A program made the position numbers and the translations under genes. From contig NZ_JAIQXE010000002.1 in NCBI RefSeq assembly GCF_020076305.1, positions 1,054,001 through 1,118,000 on the forward strand: a stretch of DNA of 64,000 nucleotides. Direction: 5' to 3'. The notes beneath the pieces were generated by a model. The model searched no databases, was not told the origin of the DNA, and was given only the letters and a program-made list of their open reading frames with translations. Origin of the DNA: Flavihumibacter profundi. Its GTDB lineage: Bacteria; Bacteroidota; Bacteroidia; Chitinophagales; Chitinophagaceae. Below are positions 51,227 through 60,381 of the stretch, piece by piece. Within the stretch, counting starts at the first letter, position 1; the number at the start of each line of letters is the position of its first letter.

Positions 51227-52009
51227 ATGACTATCCATCTAATTAGAATCAAATTTTTAAGTGCTCTGTTATTCATTTCCGGACTATCTATTGGTCAGAA
51301 GAATATCATTATAAGTGACAGCCTTGCCAACAATGCTGAAAAATTGCCCGTAAAAATGGGGTCGCAGTCTTTTGGGAAAATCTGGAAGTTTAAGTTTGGG
51401 GATTATGCTGTTGTATCCAGTAAGCTGGGCTGGACTACAGGAAGCTCAAAAAGTAATTTTTGGAATACTAAAACAGACAGTAAAACAACACAAAAGTTTT
51501 CCTTTAACTTGACCAATAAGGCCAGTGATACGGCCAAAGTAAATGCTGCAGATAATATTGAAGTACAGGCCCTGCAATCCTTTCCGCTGACAGCAAATTT
51601 CTCCATAGGAACTAACGAATTGGTACAGGAGTCTAAAAATTTCAGTGCATTTATCAATATTAATAGTGATACCGCCGAAACATGGGTCCTGTTAATGAAT
51701 GTGATCAGAAAAGCAAATGCAGAGGGTAACTATGAAGCATTTATGACAAATGGGGAAAGGAAAATCTTTATCATTCCGGCAAGCTCAAATAAACCCGGTG
51801 ATGACCATCAGTCGATGCCGGCGCAGGGTTATGAATTTACGGAGAATGGCTATCCATTGTGTGCTGTTCAGTACCTTGGCAGCGGTGCTTTGGGGATGAA
51901 TAAAAATATTGTCTGGATCAATGCTAAATCCGATGCGAAAATGCAACTTATTCTTGCTGCTGCCATGACAGCATTGCTGCAGTTAAAAGTTACATCGCCT
52001 TCATTTTAG
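51227..52009 (+). CDS. Secreted protein of unknown function
   Basis: A 260-residue exported protein. I start at the ATG at 51227 (MTIHLIRIKFLSALLF) because the TTG at 51206 gives residues that look like spacer. Signal peptide: FISGLSIGQ. The rest is beta-rich with many Asn, Lys and Ser residues (GWTTGSSKSNFWNTK) and no known catalytic motif. It sits 19 bp before the BNR-repeat protein, suggesting cotranscription. Confidence 0.6.
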   Translation: MTIHLIRIKFLSALLFISGLSIGQKNIIISDSLANNAEKLPVKMGSQSFGKIWKFKFGDYAVVSSKLGWTTGSSKSNFWNTKTDSKTTQKFSFNLTNKASDTAKVNAADNIEVQALQSFPLTANFSIGTNELVQESKNFSAFININSDTAETWVLLMNVIRKANAEGNYEAFMTNGERKIFIIPASSNKPGDDHQSMPAQGYEFTENGYPLCAVQYLGSGALGMNKNIVWINAKSDAKMQLILAAAMTALLQLKVTSPSF

Positions 52010-52028
52010 GTTCATTTTAAAAAATGCC

Positions 52029-53060
52029 ATGTTAGCGTTACTGTTATTTTTCATTTCCTTGTTTGCGTCATCTGATTCATTTGTAGCAACCGGATCCCAG
52101 CCCCAGGTTGCCCTGGATTACAATGGTGTAATAAGAGTAGTTTTTGGCCGGGCGGATAGTATTTTTTGTTCCTCGTCAACGGATACGGGAGAAACTTTTT
52201 CAGACCCTGTTTTGGTTGGACATATATCAGGCATGCACCTTGGTATGACCAGGGGCCCTCAGATAGCCAGCTCTTCCAGGTATACGATTATCACTGCAAT
52301 GGATAAAGCAGGTAATATCCACTTTTTTGAATTGTCGAATACTGATTCAGGCTGGACTTACAAAGGTCTGGTAAATGATGTTCCGGATACTGCTCCAGAG
52401 GGCCTCATGAGCATAACTGCCGATGCCAATGATAATTTTTATGCGGTTTGGCTGGATATCCGAATTGGCAGGCACAACAATATTTTCTTTGCCAGTCTTT
52501 CCGGGGAAAAACCCAAATGGACAAAAAACAGGATGATTTACCAATCGCCCGACGGCCATGTTTGCGAATGCTGCAAGCCAGGTATTGCAGTTAATGGTTC
52601 CAGGTTAGCGTTGATGTACCGAAACTGGCTGAAAGGATCCAGGGACCTGTACATGAGCAGTTCTGAAAATGGGGGACAAACCTTTGACGCTTCGAAAAAA
52701 CTGGGCAACGGAACCTGGAAATTAGATGGCTGCCCGATGGACGGTGGTGGAATAACAATTGATGACGCAGGCCAAATTCACACGGTTTGGCAGAGGGAAG
52801 GTGCTGTTTATTATTGCCGGCCGGGCCAACCTGAAATAAACCTTGGAAATGGAAAGATTTGCAGTTTTAGTTCAGGCCTGAATAACGATAAAATATTCAT
52901 TGCAATGCAGCATGGCGGTGAAGTCAAAATAGCAGATTTCAATAACCGGGAATCTGTCACTATTGGAAAGGGTGTCTTCCTGAAATCAGTTACCCTGCCA
53001 GGTAATAAAATCCTTTGTGCCTGGGAACAGGGCAATCAAATAAAAGTCAGGAAAATGTAG
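52029..53060 (+). CDS. Secreted BNR/sialidase-like beta-propeller protein
   Basis: A 343-residue exported protein (signal peptide at the start, LLLFFISLFASSDS). Repeats carry SSTDTGETFSDPV, SSENGGQTFDASK and similar Ser-x-Asp-x-Gly-x-Thr-Phe motifs (Asp-boxes), as in sialidase-fold propellers. A cysteine pair cluster (HVCECCKPGI, about residue 178) is a known feature of some exo-sialidase-like proteins. Catalytic residues cannot be placed, so a non-enzymatic role is equally possible. Confidence 0.78.
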   Translation: MLALLLFFISLFASSDSFVATGSQPQVALDYNGVIRVVFGRADSIFCSSSTDTGETFSDPVLVGHISGMHLGMTRGPQIASSSRYTIITAMDKAGNIHFFELSNTDSGWTYKGLVNDVPDTAPEGLMSITADANDNFYAVWLDIRIGRHNNIFFASLSGEKPKWTKNRMIYQSPDGHVCECCKPGIAVNGSRLALMYRNWLKGSRDLYMSSSENGGQTFDASKKLGNGTWKLDGCPMDGGGITIDDAGQIHTVWQREGAVYYCRPGQPEINLGNGKICSFSSGLNNDKIFIAMQHGGEVKIADFNNRESVTIGKGVFLKSVTLPGNKILCAWEQGNQIKVRKM

Positions 53061-53384
53061 GGTTTCCCTCGTTTTGAAATCAATTTCTTTATTGTATAAC
53101 AATTGAATTATTGGGTGTATATTCAGTGTGTTTAGTTAAGTCTTTCTTTACCCTATTAAATGTATTAACCAGGAAAGATTTATTTCTAAATGGCACGTAA
53201 TGATGGAAGTCCGGCAACTTGAATTTCTGTTTTTTCTCCTTTTCTAATTAGCAAAGTTTAGCCCTGTGGTAGAGCAACTTATTTCCGATAACCGTACCTG
53301 AAATAGTGAGATGAATGGGGCAATGGAAATTGTATTCCCCTTGATTAAAGAGTTGCACTAATAATAAGTTCCTAAAAATTTGGA
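53061..53384. other. 324-bp spacer ahead of the kinase array
   Basis: Between the BNR-repeat protein and the first kinase there is no convincing gene. It contains a tRNA D-arm-like fragment near 53258-53275 and a perfect -24 sigma-54 half (TGGCACG at 53191) without a matching -12. It probably holds the promoter of the kinase array, but I could not pick it out. Confidence 0.7.
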
Positions 53385-55427
53385 ATGGTCAGCAAACTCA
53401 TTTTTTTGTTATTACTACTGCATACAGCAGCGGGAAGCAGAGCTCAACTAAGGGTCATTGATAGTTTGCAGCATGAGTTGGTAATAGCTAAAGATGACAC
53501 AATGAAAATGGTTTTGTATAATTCCATTTCAGAATCTTATGCTGAACTAAATCCGGATAGTTCATTTTATTATAGTGAGCAGGCATTGGCTTTTACCAGG
53601 AGATTAAAGTTTCGCCTTGAAGAAGTACTCTCTTTAGGGAAAATGGGCTATGCACTCATAAATCTGGGTAACTTCCCCCGGTCTTTACAAACACTTTTAT
53701 CGGCGATCGCAATTGCTGAAGATCCAAAATGTGAACAAAATGTTTTATCTGTTAAATATAACGACAATGATGAATTAATAGACCGCTCCGCATCGGCCTA
53801 TTTTCAACGACTCAGCAGATTAGGCCGGATTTACCAGAATATTGGTATTTTATATGGTAATGCAAATAATCATGAAAAGGAGTTATACTATTATTTGCAG
53901 GCAAGGCAAATTGTTGAGCCAACTGGCAACACCCGGCTGCTCAGTATTATCAACGGTACAATGGGAAGGGTATATCTTTCTTTAAATAAACCTGACTCGG
54001 CATTAATCACCGTTCAGTTAGCGTATGACCAGGCAGTAAAGGCAGGATTTAAAAGATACTTTGGAAGTATATTATTGAATTTTGGAAGGATTCAATTGGC
54101 TCTTGGAAACAAACAATCCGCTACCGAATTTTTCAATAGGGCAATAACCGCCAGCTTAGAGCAAAGCTACCTCAGGGGTGTGGTTGCGGGAAATCTTGCT
54201 TTGGCCGAGTTATACAGGCAGTCCGGGAATGACGACTCATGCCTTTATTATGCAAACATTGCCCTGAAGGTAGCCGGGGATTTGAATTCCCCCGGACTTT
54301 TATTAAGGTCTTATAAAACACTGGCAGCATTTTACAATTCAGCTAATCGCAATGACAGCATTGTTAAATACCAGGCACTGATCATTAAAATCAATGACAG
54401 CCTATTTAATGCAAAACAGGTACAACAGTTTCAAAATATTGATTTTGAGGCACGGCAGCGCAAGGAGGAGATCCGGGCAGCGACAAATGCTTACCGGAAC
54501 CGGTTGCAGGTCTATTGGCTGATTTCAGGGATGGCCGTATTCTTCTTAGTAGCAATTTTACTTTGGCGAAGTAACAGGCACCGGCAAAAATCCAATGCCA
54601 TCCTTCAGAGGCAGAAAATGGAAATTGAAAAAACGTTGGCAGAACTAAAAGCGGCTCAGGCCCAACTTATACAATCTGAGAAAATGGCATCTTTGGGTGA
54701 GCTCACAGCCGGTATTGCCCATGAAATAGATAACCCGCTAAATTTCATTAATAATTTTTCAGAAGTTAACCGGGAATTGCTGGTGGAAATGAAAGCCGAG
54801 ATTGCCAATGGTAACCTTGATGGTGCAAATGCAATTGCTGATGATGTAATTGAGAATGCAGGAAAAGTAATTAACCACGGAAAAAGGGCAGATGCAATTG
54901 TGAAAGGCATGCTGCAGCACAGCCAAAACGCCAAAGGGGTAAAGGAACCAACAAATATTAATGCCCTTGCCGCAGAATATGTCCGGTTGGCATATTATGG
55001 ATTAAAGGCAAAGGATGAGTCTTTTGACGCTGACTTGAAAACAAATTTTGATGACAGTATTGATAAGATTAAAATTATTCCTCAGGATATCGGAAGGGTA
55101 ATACTCAACCTCATCAATAATGCTTTTTATTCCGTAACCGAAAAGAAAAACCAAATTGGCGAAGCCTATGAGCCTCTCGTTTCGATAATAACAAAAAGGG
55201 TGAATGCTGGTGTTGAAATAATTGTGAAAGATAATGGTAATGGCATTCCCCGGAAAGTGGCGGATAAAATATTTCAACCCTTCTTCACCACCAAGCCAGC
55301 CGGACAGGGAACTGGATTAGGCTTGTCGTTAAGTTATGATATTATCAAAGCGCATGGGGGCGATATTAAAGTTGAAAGCACAGAAGGTGAAGGGGCTGAA
55401 TTTATTATTCAATTACCAATCGTTTAA
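53385..55427 (+). CDS. TPR sensor histidine kinase (array member 1)
   Basis: A 680-residue kinase. A signal peptide (LLLHTAAGSRA) is followed by about six TPR repeats in the periplasm (about residues 40-340) and one membrane helix (about 377-396, VYWLISGMAVFFLVAILLW). A coiled coil, the H-box [15 protein letters not shown] (His446) and a HATPase domain with NLINNAFYSV, DNGNGIP and [14 protein letters not shown] complete it. The TPRs probably bind a periplasmic or outer-membrane partner. It is the first of four consecutive kinases; the next starts 11 bp after its stop. No response regulator is next to it. Confidence 0.92.
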   Translation: MVSKLIFLLLLLHTAAGSRAQLRVIDSLQHELVIAKDDTMKMVLYNSISESYAELNPDSSFYYSEQALAFTRRLKFRLEEVLSLGKMGYALINLGNFPRSLQTLLSAIAIAEDPKCEQNVLSVKYNDNDELIDRSASAYFQRLSRLGRIYQNIGILYGNANNHEKELYYYLQARQIVEPTGNTRLLSIINGTMGRVYLSLNKPDSALITVQLAYDQAVKAGFKRYFGSILLNFGRIQLALGNKQSATEFFNRAITASLEQSYLRGVVAGNLALAELYRQSGNDDSCLYYANIALKVAGDLNSPGLLLRSYKTLAAFYNSANRNDSIVKYQALIIKINDSLFNAKQVQQFQNIDFEARQRKEEIRAATNAYRNRLQVYWLISGMAVFFLVAILLWRSNRHRQKSNAILQRQKMEIEKTLAELKAAQAQLIQSEKMASLGELTAGIAHEIDNPLNFINNFSEVNRELLVEMKAEIANGNLDGANAIADDVIENAGKVINHGKRADAIVKGMLQHSQNAKGVKEPTNINALAAEYVRLAYYGLKAKDESFDADLKTNFDDSIDKIKIIPQDIGRVILNLINNAFYSVTEKKNQIGEAYEPLVSIITKRVNAGVEIIVKDNGNGIPRKVADKIFQPFFTTKPAGQGTGLGLSLSYDIIKAHGGDIKVESTEGEGAEFIIQLPIV

Positions 55428-55438
55428 ATTTTAATACG

Positions 55439-57397
55439 ATGAAAATATTCCGTGCATTTCTTGTTTTTACAATGTTTATTGCATCAGCAGTAAATGCACA
55501 AAAAAAAGGGAAACCCAAAGACCTTTTGGAAAATTCTAAGCCAGATACCAACCGGGTGAATTTATTGCTGGAGCTTGCCGATCAATATTACTTCAATAAA
55601 CCAGACTCCTGCCTGTTCCTGTCTAAACAAGCCATTGAACTTTCAAGGAAATTGAGCTATTCCAAAGGAGAATTAATGGCCTTAAACAAGGCTGGCGAAG
55701 CTCTGCGATTTCTTGGTGATTTTCCGCAGGCATTGGAAATGCAATTTAAAGCACTTCAATTAAACAGAATTAGTGGTGATAAAATGGGTGAGGCAGTAAC
55801 AATGGGTTTTATCGGCTTTGTTTTTATAGAATTAAATGAATACAGGCAGGCGCTGAATTTTCTTTTCCAGTCAAAAAAAATATATGAAGGCATTTCTGAG
55901 CCAATAATGAATACGTTTACTTTATCGAACATCGGGAATGCTTATGAAGGCATGAATATGTTGGATTCTGCCTTGTTTTTTCAGCAGCTGGCCCAAACAA
56001 AATCACTTGAATTTACCCACGGAAATTTAAAGATATTAATCCTGAGCAGGCTGGGAATCGTTTTTGCAAGGTTGGGAAAATACGAACAGGCTTTAAGGTA
56101 TTATCATGAAGCCCTTCAGAATGCCTACAACATAAATGATATAGTAAATCCAAGTAAAATTCAGGAACGGATTGCTGAAACATTCCTGGTGATTAATCAA
56201 AAAGATTCAAGCCTTTTTTATGCCCGCCTGGCATTTGTTAATGGGCAGCAGGTATCCCAAAAATTGCAAATACTGGAGTCAAGCAATTTGCTGGTTAAGT
56301 TATTCAGGGATAAGAATATGCCTGATAGTATAATACATTACCAGGATATCGCTATTGCTATGAATGATAATTTATTTGGACCAGAAAAAATCAGGCAACT
56401 CCAGATCCTGACACTTAAAGAACAACAGCGACAGCAGGAAATATTACAGGAACAGGAGCGCTTTAAAAATAGGATAGGCATGTTTGCTTTGTTGGGAATG
56501 TTGGCCTTCTTATTGATTATTGCAATAATACTTTACCGGAATAACCGCCATAAGCAAAAGGTCAATTTGTTACTCCAGGATCAGAAAAATGAGATCCAGG
56601 AAACACTGACAATATTGAAATCCACTCAAAAACAATTGGTGCAGAAGGAAAAAATGGCCTCCTTAGGAGAGTTAACTGCAGGAATTGCCCATGAGATTGA
56701 GAACCCGTTGAATTTTGTCAATAATTTTTCTGAAGTAAATAAAGAATTGATTGAAGAGCTGCAAAGGGAAATTGAAAAAGGCAATTTTAACGAGGTGAAA
56801 AATATTGCTCTTGATATTAAAGGAAATGAAGATAAAATTATTCATCACGGCAAGCGGGCAGATGCCATTGTAAAAGGCATGTTGCAACACAGCAGGACCA
56901 GTACCAGCGAAAAAGAGTTGACAGCTATTAATGTCTTGGCAGATGAACATCTTCGGTTAGCTTACCATGGGCTTCGGGCGAATGACAAAAAATTCAATAC
57001 AGCATTGCATACTGAGTTTGACCATTCAATAGGCAAAATCAATATTGTTCCACAGGATATTGGCCGGGTATTGCTTAATCTATATAACAATGCTTTTTAT
57101 TCAGTTTATGAAAAGAGCAGGCGGAATTTTCCAGGCTTTGAACCAATGGTGTCAGTCAGTACAAAAAAAATCGGTGATAAACTGGAAATCAGGGTTATTG
57201 ATAATGGCATGGGTATACCGGGCAATGTAAAGGAAAAGATTTTCCAGCCATTTTTCACGACTAAGCCAACTGGCCAGGGAACAGGATTGGGGTTGAGTTT
57301 GAGTTATGATATTATCAAGGCGCATGGCGGGGAATTGACTGTAGAGACAAAAGAAGGCGAGGGGGCTTGTTTTATTATCAGTTTACCGGTTAACTAA
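55439..57397 (+). CDS. TPR sensor histidine kinase (array member 2)
   Basis: A 652-residue paralogue of the upstream kinase: signal peptide (IASAVNAQ), periplasmic TPRs (about residues 35-320), membrane helix (about 348-366), coiled coil, His418 in [15 protein letters not shown], and a HATPase domain with [17 protein letters not shown] and GQGTGLGLS. The sensor TPRs differ strongly from those of member 1 while the kinase core hardly differs. The stop is followed after 5 bp by the next kinase. Confidence 0.92.
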   Translation: MKIFRAFLVFTMFIASAVNAQKKGKPKDLLENSKPDTNRVNLLLELADQYYFNKPDSCLFLSKQAIELSRKLSYSKGELMALNKAGEALRFLGDFPQALEMQFKALQLNRISGDKMGEAVTMGFIGFVFIELNEYRQALNFLFQSKKIYEGISEPIMNTFTLSNIGNAYEGMNMLDSALFFQQLAQTKSLEFTHGNLKILILSRLGIVFARLGKYEQALRYYHEALQNAYNINDIVNPSKIQERIAETFLVINQKDSSLFYARLAFVNGQQVSQKLQILESSNLLVKLFRDKNMPDSIIHYQDIAIAMNDNLFGPEKIRQLQILTLKEQQRQQEILQEQERFKNRIGMFALLGMLAFLLIIAIILYRNNRHKQKVNLLLQDQKNEIQETLTILKSTQKQLVQKEKMASLGELTAGIAHEIENPLNFVNNFSEVNKELIEELQREIEKGNFNEVKNIALDIKGNEDKIIHHGKRADAIVKGMLQHSRTSTSEKELTAINVLADEHLRLAYHGLRANDKKFNTALHTEFDHSIGKINIVPQDIGRVLLNLYNNAFYSVYEKSRRNFPGFEPMVSVSTKKIGDKLEIRVIDNGMGIPGNVKEKIFQPFFTTKPTGQGTGLGLSLSYDIIKAHGGELTVETKEGEGACFIISLPVN

Positions 57398-57402
57398 AAA
57401 AA

Positions 57403-60381
57403 ATGAAGCTAAACGCAGATATGGAATCAGCAGTAATGGAAGTTTATTTTGCATACTGGGAAAGTTATATTAATGGTGACGTTGATAAACTTGCATCTTT
57501 TCTTGATGATGGTTATACCCAGGTGGGAAGTGCTGAAAGCGAAGTGTTTTTCAATAAAAAGGATGCTGTCAATTTCGTGGCATCTACTATTAACCAGGTT
57601 GCGGGAAATGTGAATATGCGCAACAGGATAATTAAAACCGAACCGCTTGATGGTCTTATTCTGATCAACGAGCAGGCTGATTTATATTTTAAAATGGAAG
57701 GCACCTGGGCTTTCTATGCCAAATTCAGGGCATCATCAATTTTACAAAATAAGGAAGGTGGCTGGAAGTTCATTCACCAGCATTCTTCCATGCCTGACCT
57801 TAGAACGCTGGAGGGTGAAAATATTGCCATTGAAAAGATCACAGCCGAAAACCTCGAACTAAAGGATGCGATCAAAAGACGTACTATTGAACTGGACCAA
57901 AAAAACCGGGAACTGGAACTGGAAACGGCGCTGGAAAGAGTTCGTGCAGTTGCCATGGGTATGCGGAAAGGCAATGACCTGCTCGATATCTGTGAAGTGC
58001 TGTTCAGCGAACTTGCTAAATTGGGTTTTAGTCGGCTCCGCAATGCAATGATTAATATTTATGATGATGCAAAGGAGTCATTCATGAATTATGACTATTC
58101 CCCTGAACAGGGTAAAACTGTCACATTATTTTCCTATAATATCCATCCCATTATTCAAAAGCAGGTGTACCAACTCCGGAGCTCGCCAGATGCTTTTTCA
58201 GAAATCATAATTGCTGGCAAAGAATTGGCTGATTTCAGGGCGATGCGTTTAAATAACGGCGAATCCGATGATCCGCGGTTCGATAATATTGATGCAATCA
58301 CCTATTATTTTTATTCAACGGGCACAGGCGCTATTGGATTATCTACCTTTAATAATATTGCTGAGGAGAATCGAATTGTACTCAAACGTTTCCGGAATGT
58401 ATTTGATCTGGCCTATCGTCGATACATGGATATTTCACAGGCAGTTGCCCAGGCAAGGGAATCACAGATTGAGACGGCATTGGAAAGGGTGCGCAGCCGG
58501 TCCATGGGTATGCAAAAGAGTGACGAACTTCGCGATGTTATCCAGGTGATTTATGAACAAATGGTCGGTTTAAATATTAACATTGATAGTGCGGGCTTTG
58601 ACCTGGACTTTAGAGAAACCGATGATTGGAATCTTTGGCACGCAGACGCTTACACTCCATTTCCAAATAAAATTCATATTCCCTATTTCGATCACCCTTT
58701 TACTAATGCTATTATCGAAGCAAAGAAAAAGGGTGTTGAATCCTTAACATTCAACCACACAATTGAAAACCGGAATAAAATATTCGATCAGGTGTTTAAA
58801 TATGCTCCCGCGAAGCCAGAAGCAAAAGAAGCGCTTTACAATACTACGGGCCTTGCAGAATCTCATGTGTATTTGAAAAACGTTTGGTTGTACATCTCAA
58901 ATTATGCGGGCATTCCTTATACGGATGCTGAGAATGCAATACTCATGCGCTTTGGCAAAGTTTTCGAGCAAACCTACACCCGATTTAAAGATTTAGAACA
59001 GGCCGAAGAGCAGGCATTGGAGGCCGTTAAACATGCCTCTGTAGACCGGGTCCGTGCTGAAATTGCCTCCATGCGTTCCACCAGTGACCTGGAAAAAATA
59101 ACCCCTTTAATTTGGAATGAATTAACCACACTCGGCGTACCCTTTATCCGTTGTGGTGTATTCATAATGGACGAAGAACTGCAACAGGTGAATACTTATT
59201 TATCTAATCCGGACGGGGAGGCCATTGCCGCTTTTCATCAGCCGTACAATACAACGGGGGAAATTTCCGAACTTGTGAAAAGCTGGCGCAAAAATGAAAT
59301 GTACACACAGCATTGGGATGAAATGATGTTTATTGAGTTTGACAAAAACCTTGTGCAAGAAGGCGCTATAACTTCCGGCGAAAAATACCTGACAGAAAAC
59401 CGGCCAACAGATTTGTATTTGCATTTCCTTCCGTTTTTCCAGGGCATGTTATATGTAGGAAATATTGCAGCATTAAGTGTTGATGAATTGCAATTGGTTC
59501 AAAACCTCGCTGATGCATTTTCCACGGCCTATGCGCGGTATGAGGATTTTAAAAAACTGGAGGCCGCCAAGCAGCAGGTAGATAAAACGTTGATCGATTT
59601 GAAACAGGCACAGTCCCAGCTGGTGCAGGCAGAGAAAATGGCATCCCTTGGTGAATTAACCGCAGGCATCGCTCATGAGATTCAAAACCCGTTAAACTTT
59701 GTGAATAATTTTTCGGAAGTGAATACCGAGTTGATAGCAGAAATGCAGAATGAGATGGATAAAGGGAATTTTGATGACGCGATATCCATTGCTAATGACA
59801 TTGCTGTTAACGAACAGAAGATCAATCATCATGGCAAACGTGCAGATGCTATTGTAAAAGGCATGCTGCAGCATAGCCGGAGTAGCAGTTCAACGAAAGA
59901 GCCCGCCAACATTAATGCGCTGGCAGATGAATATTTAAGATTGGCTTATCATGGTTTTCGTGCAAAGGACAAATCTTTCAATTCAGGCATGAAAACAATT
60001 TTCGATGAAAGCTTAGGAAAAATAAATATCATTCCGCAGGATATCGGAAGAGTGATGTTGAATTTAATTAACAACGCTTTTTATGCAGTTGCGGAAAGGA
60101 ATAAACTGGCTAATGATAATTATGAACCAACAGTTTCAGTCTCAACGAGAAATTTAAACCATAAAATGGAAGTAAGGATTGCTGACAATGGCAAAGGCAT
60201 TCCTCAAAAACTATTGGACAAAATCTTCCAGCCATTCTTTACCACTAAACCCACCGGACAGGGAACCGGCCTCGGACTTTCATTAGCTTATGATATAGTA
60301 AAAGCACATGATGGTGAATTAAAAGTGGAAACAAAGGAAGGGGAAGGGACTGAATTTATTATTGTATTACCGATAACCTAA
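57403..60381 (+). CDS. Soluble histidine kinase with NTF2/SnoaL-like and GAF-like domains (array member 3)
   Basis: A 992-residue kinase without a signal peptide or membrane helix, unlike its TPR neighbours. Residues 1-140 form an NTF2/SnoaL-like domain (VYFAYWESYINGDVDKL, with FFNKKDAVNFV). Three GAF-like sensor segments follow, two begun by ETALERVR-x4-MGM linkers and a third by VDRVRAEIASM. A coiled coil, His758 in [15 protein letters not shown] and a HATPase domain with NLINNAFYAV, DNGKGIP and [14 protein letters not shown] end it. An NTF2-like domain at the start of a kinase is unusual and may sense a small hydrophobic ligand. Its stop overlaps the next start by one base. Confidence 0.9.
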   Translation: MKLNADMESAVMEVYFAYWESYINGDVDKLASFLDDGYTQVGSAESEVFFNKKDAVNFVASTINQVAGNVNMRNRIIKTEPLDGLILINEQADLYFKMEGTWAFYAKFRASSILQNKEGGWKFIHQHSSMPDLRTLEGENIAIEKITAENLELKDAIKRRTIELDQKNRELELETALERVRAVAMGMRKGNDLLDICEVLFSELAKLGFSRLRNAMINIYDDAKESFMNYDYSPEQGKTVTLFSYNIHPIIQKQVYQLRSSPDAFSEIIIAGKELADFRAMRLNNGESDDPRFDNIDAITYYFYSTGTGAIGLSTFNNIAEENRIVLKRFRNVFDLAYRRYMDISQAVAQARESQIETALERVRSRSMGMQKSDELRDVIQVIYEQMVGLNINIDSAGFDLDFRETDDWNLWHADAYTPFPNKIHIPYFDHPFTNAIIEAKKKGVESLTFNHTIENRNKIFDQVFKYAPAKPEAKEALYNTTGLAESHVYLKNVWLYISNYAGIPYTDAENAILMRFGKVFEQTYTRFKDLEQAEEQALEAVKHASVDRVRAEIASMRSTSDLEKITPLIWNELTTLGVPFIRCGVFIMDEELQQVNTYLSNPDGEAIAAFHQPYNTTGEISELVKSWRKNEMYTQHWDEMMFIEFDKNLVQEGAITSGEKYLTENRPTDLYLHFLPFFQGMLYVGNIAALSVDELQLVQNLADAFSTAYARYEDFKKLEAAKQQVDKTLIDLKQAQSQLVQAEKMASLGELTAGIAHEIQNPLNFVNNFSEVNTELIAEMQNEMDKGNFDDAISIANDIAVNEQKINHHGKRADAIVKGMLQHSRSSSSTKEPANINALADEYLRLAYHGFRAKDKSFNSGMKTIFDESLGKINIIPQDIGRVMLNLINNAFYAVAERNKLANDNYEPTVSVSTRNLNHKMEVRIADNGKGIPQKLLDKIFQPFFTTKPTGQGTGLGLSLAYDIVKAHDGELKVETKEGEGTEFIIVLPIT

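Noticed and set aside
53191-53207. TGGCACG, a perfect sigma-54 -24 element, before the kinase array
   Set aside because: No TTGC-like -12 element at the fixed spacing; the GC dinucleotide is missing.
53253-53290. tRNA-like sequence (D-arm TAGCCCTGTGGTAGAGC)
   Set aside because: The D-arm looks right, but there is no proper anticodon stem and no T-arm GTTC-type sequence, and the ends do not pair. At best a decayed fragment.
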